Below are positions 1 through 6,846 of a stretch of DNA of 9,911 nucleotides, piece after piece. The notes under the pieces were generated by a model that worked only from the letters and a program-made list of their open reading frames with translations, was not told the origin of the DNA and ran no database searches. The position numbers and the translations under genes were made by a program. Positions within the stretch are counted from its first letter, which is position 1. Each line of letters opens with the position of its first letter. The stretch spans positions 1 to 9,911 of the forward strand of contig JBIKVN010000110.1 in the NCBI GenBank assembly GCA_044356865.1. Direction: 5' to 3'. The stretch comes from JBEIUL01 sp044356865 (GTDB lineage: Bacteria > Planctomycetota > Phycisphaerae > Phycisphaerales > SM1A02).

Positions 1-765
1 GGCGAGCGAGCGGTAGAAGATGCCCTCGTCGACCACGTTGAAGTCGACCCGCAGCCGGTCGCCGAGGAGCGCGCCGCCGGTGATCGGGCTCATCGGGTCG
101 AACGCGACGACCGCGATCCGCTCGCCGCGCCGCACCGCTTCCGACGCCATCGCGGCGACCAGCGTGCTCTTGCCGGCGCCCGGCGATCCGGTGATGCCGA
201 CGACCTGGGCCGGCCGCTTCCGCGGCGAGCTCGCCGGCGGCTTGCCGGCGTGGGCGAACGAGATGTCGCGGGCGAGACGGGCCGTCGCGTTCGGGCTCGT
301 GAGTGGCGTGTACGCCCTTGTGGCCTCGCGGACGCTCTCGACGATCGCCTCCATGCCGGTGCCGGTATGGAAGATGCGGTGGACGCCGGCCTTGATCAGC
401 GTCTCGACATCCTCCTGCGGGATGATCCCGCCGACGTTCACCGTCATGTCGGGGCGGCCGACCTTGCGGCACTCGTCGACGAGCTTCGGCACCAGCACCA
501 GGTGCGAGTTGCTCATCATGCTCGCCGCGATGCAGTCGACGTCCTCGTCGCGGGCGCTGATCGCGAGGCTGCGGGGCGTTTGCCAGAGGCCGGAATAGAC
601 CACGTGCACCCCGCTGTCGCGGAGGACGCGGGCGATGAGCTTCACGCCGCGGTCGTGCCCGTCGAGGCCCATCTTGCCGAGCAGCACCCGGGGACGGTGC
701 GGGAGGTCCGCGCAGCGATCCTGCTTGGGAAGGGCGGTCGTGGGTTCGGTCAGGGCGCGGGCCAT
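1..765 (-). CDS. Cobalamin-binding domain fused to MeaB/ArgK-type GTPase (partial, C-terminus beyond the left edge)
   Basis: The reading frame is open for 255 codons and leaves the window. Residues about 25-150 form a B12-binding domain of the methylmalonyl-CoA mutase type: GKMGLDGHDRG holds the DxHxxG motif (D35, H37, G40) whose His is the lower cobalt ligand in this family, followed by SNSHL (the SxL element) and NVGGIIPQED (the GG element). After a linker of about 40 residues comes a P-loop, GITGSPGAGKST (about 192-201), then AFDPMSPITGGALLGDRLR and FYRSLA, which match the MeaB/ArgK GTPase that loads and protects B12-dependent acyl-CoA mutases. The B12 domain looks more like a stand-alone mutase small subunit than the IcmF N-terminus, but a complete IcmF-like fusion with a mutase domain beyond the edge is possible. 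ATG at 765 is the first suitable start; it lacks a clear Shine-Dalgarno. A TATGCT hexamer 11 nt upstream could be a -10 element. Confidence 0.88.
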   Translation of the reverse strand, partial: MARALTEPTTALPKQDRCADLPHRPRVLLGKMGLDGHDRGVKLIARVLRDSGVHVVYSGLWQTPRSLAISARDEDVDCIAASMMSNSHLVLVPKLVDECRKVGRPDMTVNVGGIIPQEDVETLIKAGVHRIFHTGTGMEAIVESVREATRAYTPLTSPNATARLARDISFAHAGKPPASSPRKRPAQVVGITGSPGAGKSTLVAAMASEAVRRGERIAVVAFDPMSPITGGALLGDRLRVDFNVVDEGIFYRSLA

Positions 766-842
766 GGAAGGGGGCAGAGCATAGCGGGGGCCCGGCCCGC
801 CTGCCGGTGTCCGGGAACCCGCGAATCACGCCGGGGTCGGCC

Positions 843-1526
843 TCAGCGATCGTCGGGCGAGGTGCCCTCGGCCGCCGCCGTGGTCTCCTCGGCCGGCGAA
901 TCGTCGGCCTTCACCGGCTTCACCTCGTCGGTCCACCGTCCGGGCTCGAACTGGTGCGCCAGGACGCCGACGATCTTGTCCATGTTCCTGAACTTGTAGT
1001 CATCGAGGGCCACTTCGCGACCGTCGGGCATGGTGATGGTCGCGATCGACTTGCTCATCCACTTCGACATGTCGAGGCCCTTGAGCTCCTCGATGCGGCA
1101 GGTTCCCTCGGGCATCACGAGCGTGCCGTCGTCCTCGAGGCGGTAGGTCCGCCGGCGGATCGACCAGAAGTTCCAGAGGAAGTACGGCGTGCCCAGCACG
1201 CCGCATCCGACCATGTACAGCCACAGCTGGATCGCCATGTCGTACTTGCCCGGCGCGAGCGGGGCTTCCTTGTACTCCTTCAGCTTCGCGTCGACCTCCT
1301 CGTAGCGCTGGATCTGCCCCGCGTCGAGCGATCCCTGGTTCTTCTTGGTCTCCTCGATCGCGGCCTTCTCGTCCGAGAGGGCCTGGTGCTCGTCGAACTC
1401 CCGCTGCATGGTCGGGTACTTGACCGAGTAGTCGTACCAGCCCCACAGGGCGAAGACGAGGCACACCACCGCGTAGATGGCGTTGGTCCAGAACTGCCGG
1501 GGCTGCATGGAGGTGGTGATGGCCAT
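843..1526 (-). CDS. Hypothetical membrane protein with two helices and a coiled-coil loop
   Basis: I do not recognise a named family. The 227-residue product has a hydrophobic segment at about 14-31 (NAIYAVVCLVFALWGWY), a charged stretch at about 38-88 rich in Glu, Lys and Gln that looks like a coiled coil, a second hydrophobic segment at about 97-120 (IQLWLYMVGCGVLGTPYFLW), then a soluble domain at about 125-200 (YRLEDDGTLVMPEG... through ITMPDGREVALDDYKF) and an acidic Thr/Ala/Glu-rich tail. The helical hairpin suggests that the coiled coil is on one side of the membrane and both ends on the other; the alternating strands of the C-terminal domain would fit a small beta-rich fold, perhaps PH-like, which is a guess. 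ATG at 1526 has an AAGG about 8 nt upstream. A TTGACC hexamer (complement of 1565-1570) is a possible -35 element but no good -10 follows. It is divergent from the hydrolase cassette and 77 bp upstream of the B12-binding gene on the same strand. Confidence 0.85.
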   Translation of the reverse strand: MAITTSMQPRQFWTNAIYAVVCLVFALWGWYDYSVKYPTMQREFDEHQALSDEKAAIEETKKNQGSLDAGQIQRYEEVDAKLKEYKEAPLAPGKYDMAIQLWLYMVGCGVLGTPYFLWNFWSIRRRTYRLEDDGTLVMPEGTCRIEELKGLDMSKWMSKSIATITMPDGREVALDDYKFRNMDKIVGVLAHQFEPGRWTDEVKPVKADDSPAEETTAAAEGTSPDDR

Positions 1527-1622
1527 GGGAGGAACCTTGTATGTCGGATCGGCGGTCCGGGGGCGGTCAACATTACCGGCGGCAAGGAAGCGGATTCGAG
1601 CGTCCGGGGCGACGCCATTTGG

Positions 1623-1679
1623 CCGGGAACCGCGATTTCGCGGGATCCTCCCCGGTGGCCGCGGGTACCTTCACGGACC
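1623..1679 (+). promoter_or_regulatory. Upstream region of hydrolase A with blocks shared with hydrolase A'
   Basis: Four blocks occur here in the same order as upstream of the second hydrolase: CCGGGAACCG (1623-1632), CGATTTCGCGG (1633-1643), CGGTGGCCGC (1653-1662) and TACCTTCACG (1666-1675). The last ends 4 nt before the ATG at 1680. No Shine-Dalgarno lies before that ATG. TACCTT fits the minimal -10 pattern TAxxxT and sits 8 nt from the ATG, so the transcript may be leaderless. Bases 1630-1643 are also a perfect 6-bp inverted repeat around TT (CCGCGA-TT-TCGCGG), a possible operator. The function is inferred from conservation between the two copies only. Confidence 0.35.
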
Positions 1680-3857
1680 ATGCCCCGCGCCTGCCCGTCC
1701 CTCGGTCGCCTCGTCCGTCCCGCGCTCGCCGCCGGAGCCGTCGCCGGGGGTTTTTCCGCGGGGGTTTCCGGGCAGTCCTGTCCGGCGGACCTCGACGGCG
1801 ACGAGCGGGTCGAGTCGACCGACCTCACCCTGGTTCTCGCCCAATGGGGCCTGCCCGGGGCGACGGACCTCGACGGCGACGGAGACACCGGCGCCGCCGA
1901 CCTGGCCCTGGTGTTGGCGCTCTGGGGGCCCTGTCCGGGGCCGGGGGGCATCGTGGCCGAGGAGCTCGCGGCGGTGCCGAGGGCGACCTTCCCGTTCGCG
2001 TCGCGGGTCGAAACCTTCCTGACCGGATCGACGGTCCATATCGCATTGGATCTCGTGCGATTCCCCGCGCTGGCCGGCCGCACGGTGAACGCGTTCCTCG
2101 TCGACGATCGTGATCGCGCCGGGTGGACCGCCGACCCGACCCTGCCGGGGGAGGCCGTGCCGGTCGCCTTTGGATTTGATTTGGCCGGCGGGGTGCGACC
2201 GCTGTCGACCGCGTCGCTGCCCGGGCCCACGAGCCTCGCGTTCTCGCGTGGCTACGACCTGGTGCTCGACGCGGACGGCTCGGGCACGCTTTCGGACGGT
2301 GACCTCATCGACGGCCTCGACGGGCCGGGTTTCTTCCTGGTCGCGAACGCATCGGGCGCGGGGCCCCTCGCGGTGACCACGGTCTCGTCGTGGGACACCA
2401 ACGATCCGGCGATCTCGTCCTCGTTCCAGCTGCAGCGGGTCTGGTACCCGAGCGGCATCGCCTCGATGGATCCGCTGCCGCTCGTGGTGATCTCGCACGG
2501 GAACGGGCACTCCTACACGTGGTACGACTACCTCGGCTCGCACCTGGCGAGCTGGGGATTCGTGGTGATGGCCCACCAGAACAACACCTCGCCGGGCATC
2601 GAGAGCGCCTCGACCACCACGCTCGAGCACACGGACGCGATCCTTGCCGCCCCGGCGACGCTGGCGGGCGGGGCGCTTGCGGGCCGGATCGACCCGACCC
2701 GGATCGCCTGGATCGGCCACAGCCGCGGCGGCGAGGGCGTGGTCCGGGCCTACGACCGGATCTTCGACGGGACCTACGTACCGGCGCTCTACACGCTGGC
2801 GGCGGTCCGGATGGTCTCGAGCATCGCCCCGACCGATTTCCTCGGGGCGGCCAGCGCCAATCCCCACGCGGCCAACTACCACCTGCTGTACGGGGCCGCC
2901 GACGGCGACGTCTGCGGCTGCCCGGATTCCGACGTCGGGGACTCGTTCAACCTGTTCGAGCGGGCGACGGGCGAGCGGGCCTCGACCTACGTGCACGGGG
3001 CTGACCATAATGATTTCAACTGCTGCGGATTCGAGGATTTCGCCGGGCCTGCGGGCACCGCGATCGGGCGGCCCGCGGCCCAGGTGCTGACCCGGGCGAC
3101 CTACCTCGCCCTGCTCCGCCACTTCCTCGACGGCGACCCCGCGGCCCGCGAGTTCCTGTGGCGACCCTACGAGGACCTGCGGCCGCCCGGGGTGGGGGCG
3201 AACGTGCAGGCCTCGCTCGAGTGGAAGCCCGCGGAAGCGGCGGTCGTCGATGACTTCCAGACCCAGACCGCGATCGGCACCAGCTCGAGCGGCGGGACCG
3301 TCTCGATCGTCGCCGCGACGAGTCCGCTCGAGGGTTTCATGAACGACAACAACACCTCGTTCAGCTGGCTGACCAGCGACCCGTGGAACGGCATGACCCG
3401 GGCCCGCGCGGGCGAGTCGACCCGCGGGCTGGTGTTCGACTGGACCGGGCCCTCGTCGGTCGAGTTCTCGGTGGTGCCGGCGCTGCGGGACTTCACCGCC
3501 CGCGACGTGCTTTCGCTGCGGGCGGCCCAGGGGACGCGGCATCCGCGGACAGTGGCCCTCGCGGGGCCGGTGCAGTTCACGGTCACGCTGGTCGATGGCG
3601 CGGGTCGCACCAGCTCGCTCGCGATGTCGGCGGGCGGCGCGGTGGTGCGCCGGCCGTACCAGCGGACGGGCTTCGGGACCGGCGCCGGGTGGCAGAACGA
3701 GTTCGCCGCGGTGCGGCTGCGGATCGCCGATTTCGCGGCGGGCGGGCGCGACATCGATCTCGCCGATGTCGCGGCGGTGCGGCTCGAGTTCGGCGAGGGG
3801 TTCGGATCGGGCGGCGGCCGGCTCGCGATCGATGACCTTCGCCTCGAGGAGCGCTGA
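1680..3857 (+). CDS. Exported alpha/beta hydrolase A with N-terminal dockerin-like module and C-terminal beta-sandwich
   Basis: The 725-residue product starts with a signal peptide (about 1-32, ending near AGVSGQS). Residues 34-85 are a Cys-bounded dockerin-like module with two calcium loops (D37/D39/D41/D48 and D63/D65/D67/D74). A third loop, LDADGSGTLSDGD, lies at 196-208 in a linker domain. Residues about 255-485 are an alpha/beta hydrolase: SHGNG (272-276) is the oxyanion region, GHSRGG has the nucleophile Ser348, LLYGAADGD supplies the acid (D408 or D410) and GADHNDF the His443. It resembles the chlorophyllase/PETase/dienelactone-hydrolase group; the substrate is unknown. Residues about 520-725 form a beta-sandwich ending in DLADVAAVRLEF...LAIDDLRL, like galactose-binding or CBM11-type folds. 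The frame is open upstream to 807, but the start at 1680 is the one giving a signal peptide. The next gene follows without a gap. Four cysteines (412, 414, 448, 449) flank the catalytic Asp and His and are absent from the second copy. Confidence 0.88.
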   Translation: MPRACPSLGRLVRPALAAGAVAGGFSAGVSGQSCPADLDGDERVESTDLTLVLAQWGLPGATDLDGDGDTGAADLALVLALWGPCPGPGGIVAEELAAVPRATFPFASRVETFLTGSTVHIALDLVRFPALAGRTVNAFLVDDRDRAGWTADPTLPGEAVPVAFGFDLAGGVRPLSTASLPGPTSLAFSRGYDLVLDADGSGTLSDGDLIDGLDGPGFFLVANASGAGPLAVTTVSSWDTNDPAISSSFQLQRVWYPSGIASMDPLPLVVISHGNGHSYTWYDYLGSHLASWGFVVMAHQNNTSPGIESASTTTLEHTDAILAAPATLAGGALAGRIDPTRIAWIGHSRGGEGVVRAYDRIFDGTYVPALYTLAAVRMVSSIAPTDFLGAASANPHAANYHLLYGAADGDVCGCPDSDVGDSFNLFERATGERASTYVHGADHNDFNCCGFEDFAGPAGTAIGRPAAQVLTRATYLALLRHFLDGDPAAREFLWRPYEDLRPPGVGANVQASLEWKPAEAAVVDDFQTQTAIGTSSSGGTVSIVAATSPLEGFMNDNNTSFSWLTSDPWNGMTRARAGESTRGLVFDWTGPSSVEFSVVPALRDFTARDVLSLRAAQGTRHPRTVALAGPVQFTVTLVDGAGRTSSLAMSAGGAVVRRPYQRTGFGTGAGWQNEFAAVRLRIADFAAGGRDIDLADVAAVRLEFGEGFGSGGGRLAIDDLRLEER

Positions 3858-4532
3858 ATGATGTCTTTCCTTCGAATCACGCTTGTCGGGATCGCCCTCG
3901 CCGGGATGGCCGGGCCCGCCTCGGCTGCGGAACCGCCCGCGATGCGGAATCCGCGCGGCCTCGTCCTGCCCGCCCCCATCCGCACGGTGCTCGCGGTGCA
4001 GCCGTTCCGGGTCGCCGTCCCGTGGCGGCACGGGTGGCGGGCCGACCGGCCCGAGGTGCGCGAGGGCTGGATCGTGGTGCTCGAGGCCGATCCCGCGCTG
4101 GTGCGCCCGCGGCAGACCGAGCAGGCGGTGCTCATGGCCGGGGCGATGACGCTCGAGGTCGTGCACGTCGCGGTCGAGTCGGGCACGGTCGTCGCGATCC
4201 TGCCGCGGGAGGCCGGAAGCGATGCGGACGCGATCGATTCGCTGCCGTTCCATCTCGCGATTCCCGCGTTGCCCGAGTCGCTCGCGCTGGAGGGCGCCGA
4301 GGCCCGCCGCGCGGCCGCCGTCGCGGCCGGCATCGGACCGCGCGGCAGCGCCGAACTCACTCGCGCCCGCGGCGTCGGAGGCCCGTCCATCGAGGTCGCC
4401 GATCGCGAGGAACTCGACCGGGCGATCGGCGCGATCCTTCGCCGGATGGTGCCCGCGGAGTCCGCCCGGGCGGACGAGCTCGAGGGCCGGGTCGACTCCG
4501 AGCCGCGGGCGATTCCGGCGTCGAATCCCTGA
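3858..4532 (+). CDS. Exported partner protein B, unknown family
   Basis: I do not recognise this 224-residue protein. It has a signal peptide (about 1-24, ITLVGIALAGMAGPASA-AE). The core, about residues 42-115, runs VLAVQPFRVAVPW..GWRADRPEV..GWIVVLEADP..VRPR....VLMAG......VVAILP and is clearly homologous to the second partner protein. The second half is Ala/Arg/Glu-rich and helical, ending in EVADREELDRAIGAILRRMVP..S..ADELEG, also matched in the second copy. ATG at 3858 directly abuts the stop codon of hydrolase A, and GAGGAG lies 6 nt before it inside the end of the hydrolase gene, so the two are very likely co-translated; ATG at 3861 is an alternative. No enzymatic motif is visible. A structural, chaperone-like or inhibitory partner of the hydrolase is conceivable from gene order alone. 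Confidence 0.82.
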   Translation: MMSFLRITLVGIALAGMAGPASAAEPPAMRNPRGLVLPAPIRTVLAVQPFRVAVPWRHGWRADRPEVREGWIVVLEADPALVRPRQTEQAVLMAGAMTLEVVHVAVESGTVVAILPREAGSDADAIDSLPFHLAIPALPESLALEGAEARRAAAVAAGIGPRGSAELTRARGVGGPSIEVADREELDRAIGAILRRMVPAESARADELEGRVDSEPRAIPASNP

Positions 4533-4559
4533 CGAGTTCACGGCGGGACGCCGTCGGGT

Positions 4560-4633
4560 CCGGGAACCGTTTCCTTGCCCGATTTGCGGACGGACGGTTG
4601 GAAGCGGTGCCGCCGCGCACTACTTTCTCGTTC
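4560..4633 (+). promoter_or_regulatory. Candidate promoter of hydrolase A', possibly leaderless
   Basis: This gap repeats the block order found before the first hydrolase: CCGGGAACCG (4560-4569), CGATTTGCGG (4580-4589), CGGTGCCGC (4605-4613) and TACTTTCTCG (4621-4630). TTGGAA (4598-4603) and TACTTT (4621-4626) are separated by 17 bp and resemble weak -35 and -10 elements. The -10 would place transcription start at or next to the ATG at 4634, and no Shine-Dalgarno is present, so a leaderless message is plausible. The second cassette may therefore have its own promoter rather than depend on read-through from the first. Confidence 0.35.
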
Positions 4634-6823
4634 ATGCCGCGTGAATCCGTCTGGAACGAAGGCCGATTCCCGCGCGATCGCGTGCGGACCGTGGCGTCCT
4701 GGCTGGCGGCGGCCGCGGTGTCCACGACGTCGTGGGGCTCGTGCCCGGCCGACCTCGATGGCGACGGTCTGGTCAGCGGACCTGATCTGGCCCTCCTGCT
4801 CGGGAACTGGACCGGAAGCGGCACCGGAGATCTCAACGGGGATGGGCTGGTGGGCGGCGGCGATCTCGCGGCGCTGCTCGCGGCTTGGGGACCCTGTCCC
4901 GCATCCGGGCCGATCGAGACCGAGCTCGCCGCGCGGCCGCTCGACGGGCATCCGTTCGCGTCGCCCACCGTCGCCTTCCGGCCCGGCACGCTGCACGTCG
5001 CGATCGACCCTTCGCGTTTCGCGGCCTTGGCCGGCGCGACCGTCCCGGTGTTCGTCGTCGCCGATCGTTCCGCGGCGGAGTGGGACGCCGATCCGAGCCT
5101 CGTCGACGCCCGCGGCGCGAGCGAGGCGGTGACTTTCGGCACCACGCTCGCGAACGGCGTGCGGCCGCTGTCGACGGTCGGGCTGCCCCTGCCGACGGGG
5201 GCGGCGTTCTCGCGAGGCTTCGACCTCGTGATCGACGCCGACGGCGACGGGCAGCTTTCGGACGCCGACCTCATCGACGGGCGGGGCGATGACGCGGGAT
5301 TCCGGATTGTCGTCGAGGCCGCGGGCGACGGGCCGTACGCGGTCTCGACCGTCTCGGACTGGGACACCAACGTTTCCGCGCTGCCCGGCCCGTTCCAGTT
5401 CCAGCGGATCTTCTACCCGACGGCGATCGCCCAGCTCGGGCCGCGTCCGCTGGTGGCGATCGGTCACGGCGACGGCTTCGGCTACGACTGGTACGACTGG
5501 CTCGGCCGGCACCTGGCGAGCTGGGGGTTCGTCGCGATCGCGTACTCGAACTACACCGGCCCCGGGATCGACTCGTCCGCCCTCAGCGTGATCGTGCACA
5601 CCGACGCGATCCTCGGAGCGCCCGCGACGCTGGCCGGAGGCGCGCTGGCCGGGCGCGTCGACGCCAGCCGCATCGTCTGGATCGGCCATAGCCGCGGCGG
5701 CGAGGGCATCGTCCGGGCCTACGACGGGATGCTCGACGGGACCTTCGCGCCGGTCCGCTTCGGGGCGGCGTCGATCCGGCTGATGGTGGCGTTGGCGCCG
5801 ACCGATTTCCTCGGTCCGGCGCTCTCGTCGCCCCACGAGGTCCCGTTCGTCCTCATCTACGGCTCGGCCGACGGGGACGTGCGGGGAAGTCCCGAGAACG
5901 AGGTGGCCGGAGGCTTCCACCTCTTCGAACGGGCCCGGGGAGAGCGGGCGGCCCTCTACATCCACGGGGCCGACCACGACGACTTCTCGTTCTTCGGGTG
6001 GAACGACTTCACCGGCCCCGAGGATACGGAAATCGGCCGCGAGGCCACGCAATCGATCGCCCGCATGCAGGTGCTGGCGGCGATGCGGCATGTGCTCGAC
6101 GCCGATCCGGGAGCCCGGGAGTTCCTGTGGCGCCCCTTCGTCGAGCTGAAACCCTCCGACCTCGACCCTTCGATCCTCGCGACCCGCGAGTTTCGGGCCG
6201 TCGACGGCGTCGCGGTGGTCGATGACCTGCAGGACGGCGTCGGCGTCGCGATCTCCTCGAGCGGCGGACCGGTGACCGCCGAGGGAGCAAGCCTCCTCGA
6301 GGGCAAGCTCGACGACGGCGACCTGTTCTTCTCGTGGTCCGGAAGCGACCCGTGGAACGGCTTGACGCGCGGGCGACCGGAGGACGACACCCGCGGCCTT
6401 GCCGTCGAGTGGAACGGCATCGGAGCGGTCCAGTTCGGGCTGGTGCCGTCGCTGCGCGACCTCTCCTCAAAGGGGTTCCTGTCGTTCCGTGCCGCCCGGG
6501 TGACTCGCCATCCGCTGACCGTCCTGGTCGCGCACCCGCTGGACCTGTCGGTGGTCCTCGTCGACGGCGAGGGCCGCTCGAGCGAACTTCCGATCTCCTC
6601 GTACCGCATGGCGTTGCCCGTGCCCTACGCCCGCGATGGATTTGGGGAAGGTCTCGGCTGGCAGGACGAGTTCGTCACCGTCCGGATGCCCATCGCGGAT
6701 TTCCTCGCCGGCGGGCGCGAGCTGGACCTTTCCGACATCGTCGCGATCCGCATCGGGCTCGGGGGCCAGGGGGCGCCGGCCGGTCGCATCACGGTCGACG
6801 ACCTCCTCTTTGATTCGCGATGA
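4634..6823 (+). CDS. Exported alpha/beta hydrolase A' (tandem paralogue of hydrolase A)
   Basis: The 729-residue product aligns with hydrolase A from end to end. A longer n-region (MPRESVWNEGRFPRDRVR) precedes the signal helix TVASWLAAAAVSTTSWGS; a GTG inside it is an alternative start. Residues 37-88 are the Cys-bounded dockerin-like module with loops D40/D42/D44/D51 and D66/N68/D70/D77; a third calcium loop lies at 201-212 (DADGDGQLSDAD). The hydrolase domain has GHGDG (277-281), the nucleophile Ser353 in GHSRGG, an acid at D413 or D415 (IYGSADGD) and His448 (GADHDDF). The C-terminal sandwich ends LDLSDIVAIRIGL...ITVDDLLF. The stretch HTDAILGAPATLAGGALAGR is nearly identical to the first copy. 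The cysteine pairs near the active site of the first copy are replaced here (VRGSP and FSFFG). The frame is open further upstream, but ATG at 4634 is the only start that gives a secreted protein with the dockerin module at its N-terminus. Confidence 0.88.
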   Translation: MPRESVWNEGRFPRDRVRTVASWLAAAAVSTTSWGSCPADLDGDGLVSGPDLALLLGNWTGSGTGDLNGDGLVGGGDLAALLAAWGPCPASGPIETELAARPLDGHPFASPTVAFRPGTLHVAIDPSRFAALAGATVPVFVVADRSAAEWDADPSLVDARGASEAVTFGTTLANGVRPLSTVGLPLPTGAAFSRGFDLVIDADGDGQLSDADLIDGRGDDAGFRIVVEAAGDGPYAVSTVSDWDTNVSALPGPFQFQRIFYPTAIAQLGPRPLVAIGHGDGFGYDWYDWLGRHLASWGFVAIAYSNYTGPGIDSSALSVIVHTDAILGAPATLAGGALAGRVDASRIVWIGHSRGGEGIVRAYDGMLDGTFAPVRFGAASIRLMVALAPTDFLGPALSSPHEVPFVLIYGSADGDVRGSPENEVAGGFHLFERARGERAALYIHGADHDDFSFFGWNDFTGPEDTEIGREATQSIARMQVLAAMRHVLDADPGAREFLWRPFVELKPSDLDPSILATREFRAVDGVAVVDDLQDGVGVAISSSGGPVTAEGASLLEGKLDDGDLFFSWSGSDPWNGLTRGRPEDDTRGLAVEWNGIGAVQFGLVPSLRDLSSKGFLSFRAARVTRHPLTVLVAHPLDLSVVLVDGEGRSSELPISSYRMALPVPYARDGFGEGLGWQDEFVTVRMPIADFLAGGRELDLSDIVAIRIGLGGQGAPAGRITVDDLLFDSR

Positions 6824-6846
6824 GAACCGTCGCACGGAGACCCGCC

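Noticed and set aside
807..1679. Upstream extension of the hydrolase A frame
   Set aside because: It runs antisense through the membrane-protein gene, lacks protein-like composition and would bury the signal peptide in the middle of the product.
1671..4541. Very long minus-strand open frame (956 codons) opposite the first cassette
   Set aside because: It is a shadow caused by high GC at third positions; the product is Arg/Pro/Gly/His-rich with no domain, and the plus strand carries coherent homologous proteins. The same holds for the frame at 4538-6091.
4540..4554. Hairpin ACGGCG-GGA-CGCCGT after partner B as a terminator
   Set aside because: The stem is only 6 bp and no T-rich tail follows; termination cannot be supported.
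4022..4633. Upstream extension of the hydrolase A' frame
   Set aside because: It overlaps the partner B gene in another frame and reads as an Arg/Gly/Ala-rich shadow; the signal peptide and dockerin module follow only from the ATG at 4634.
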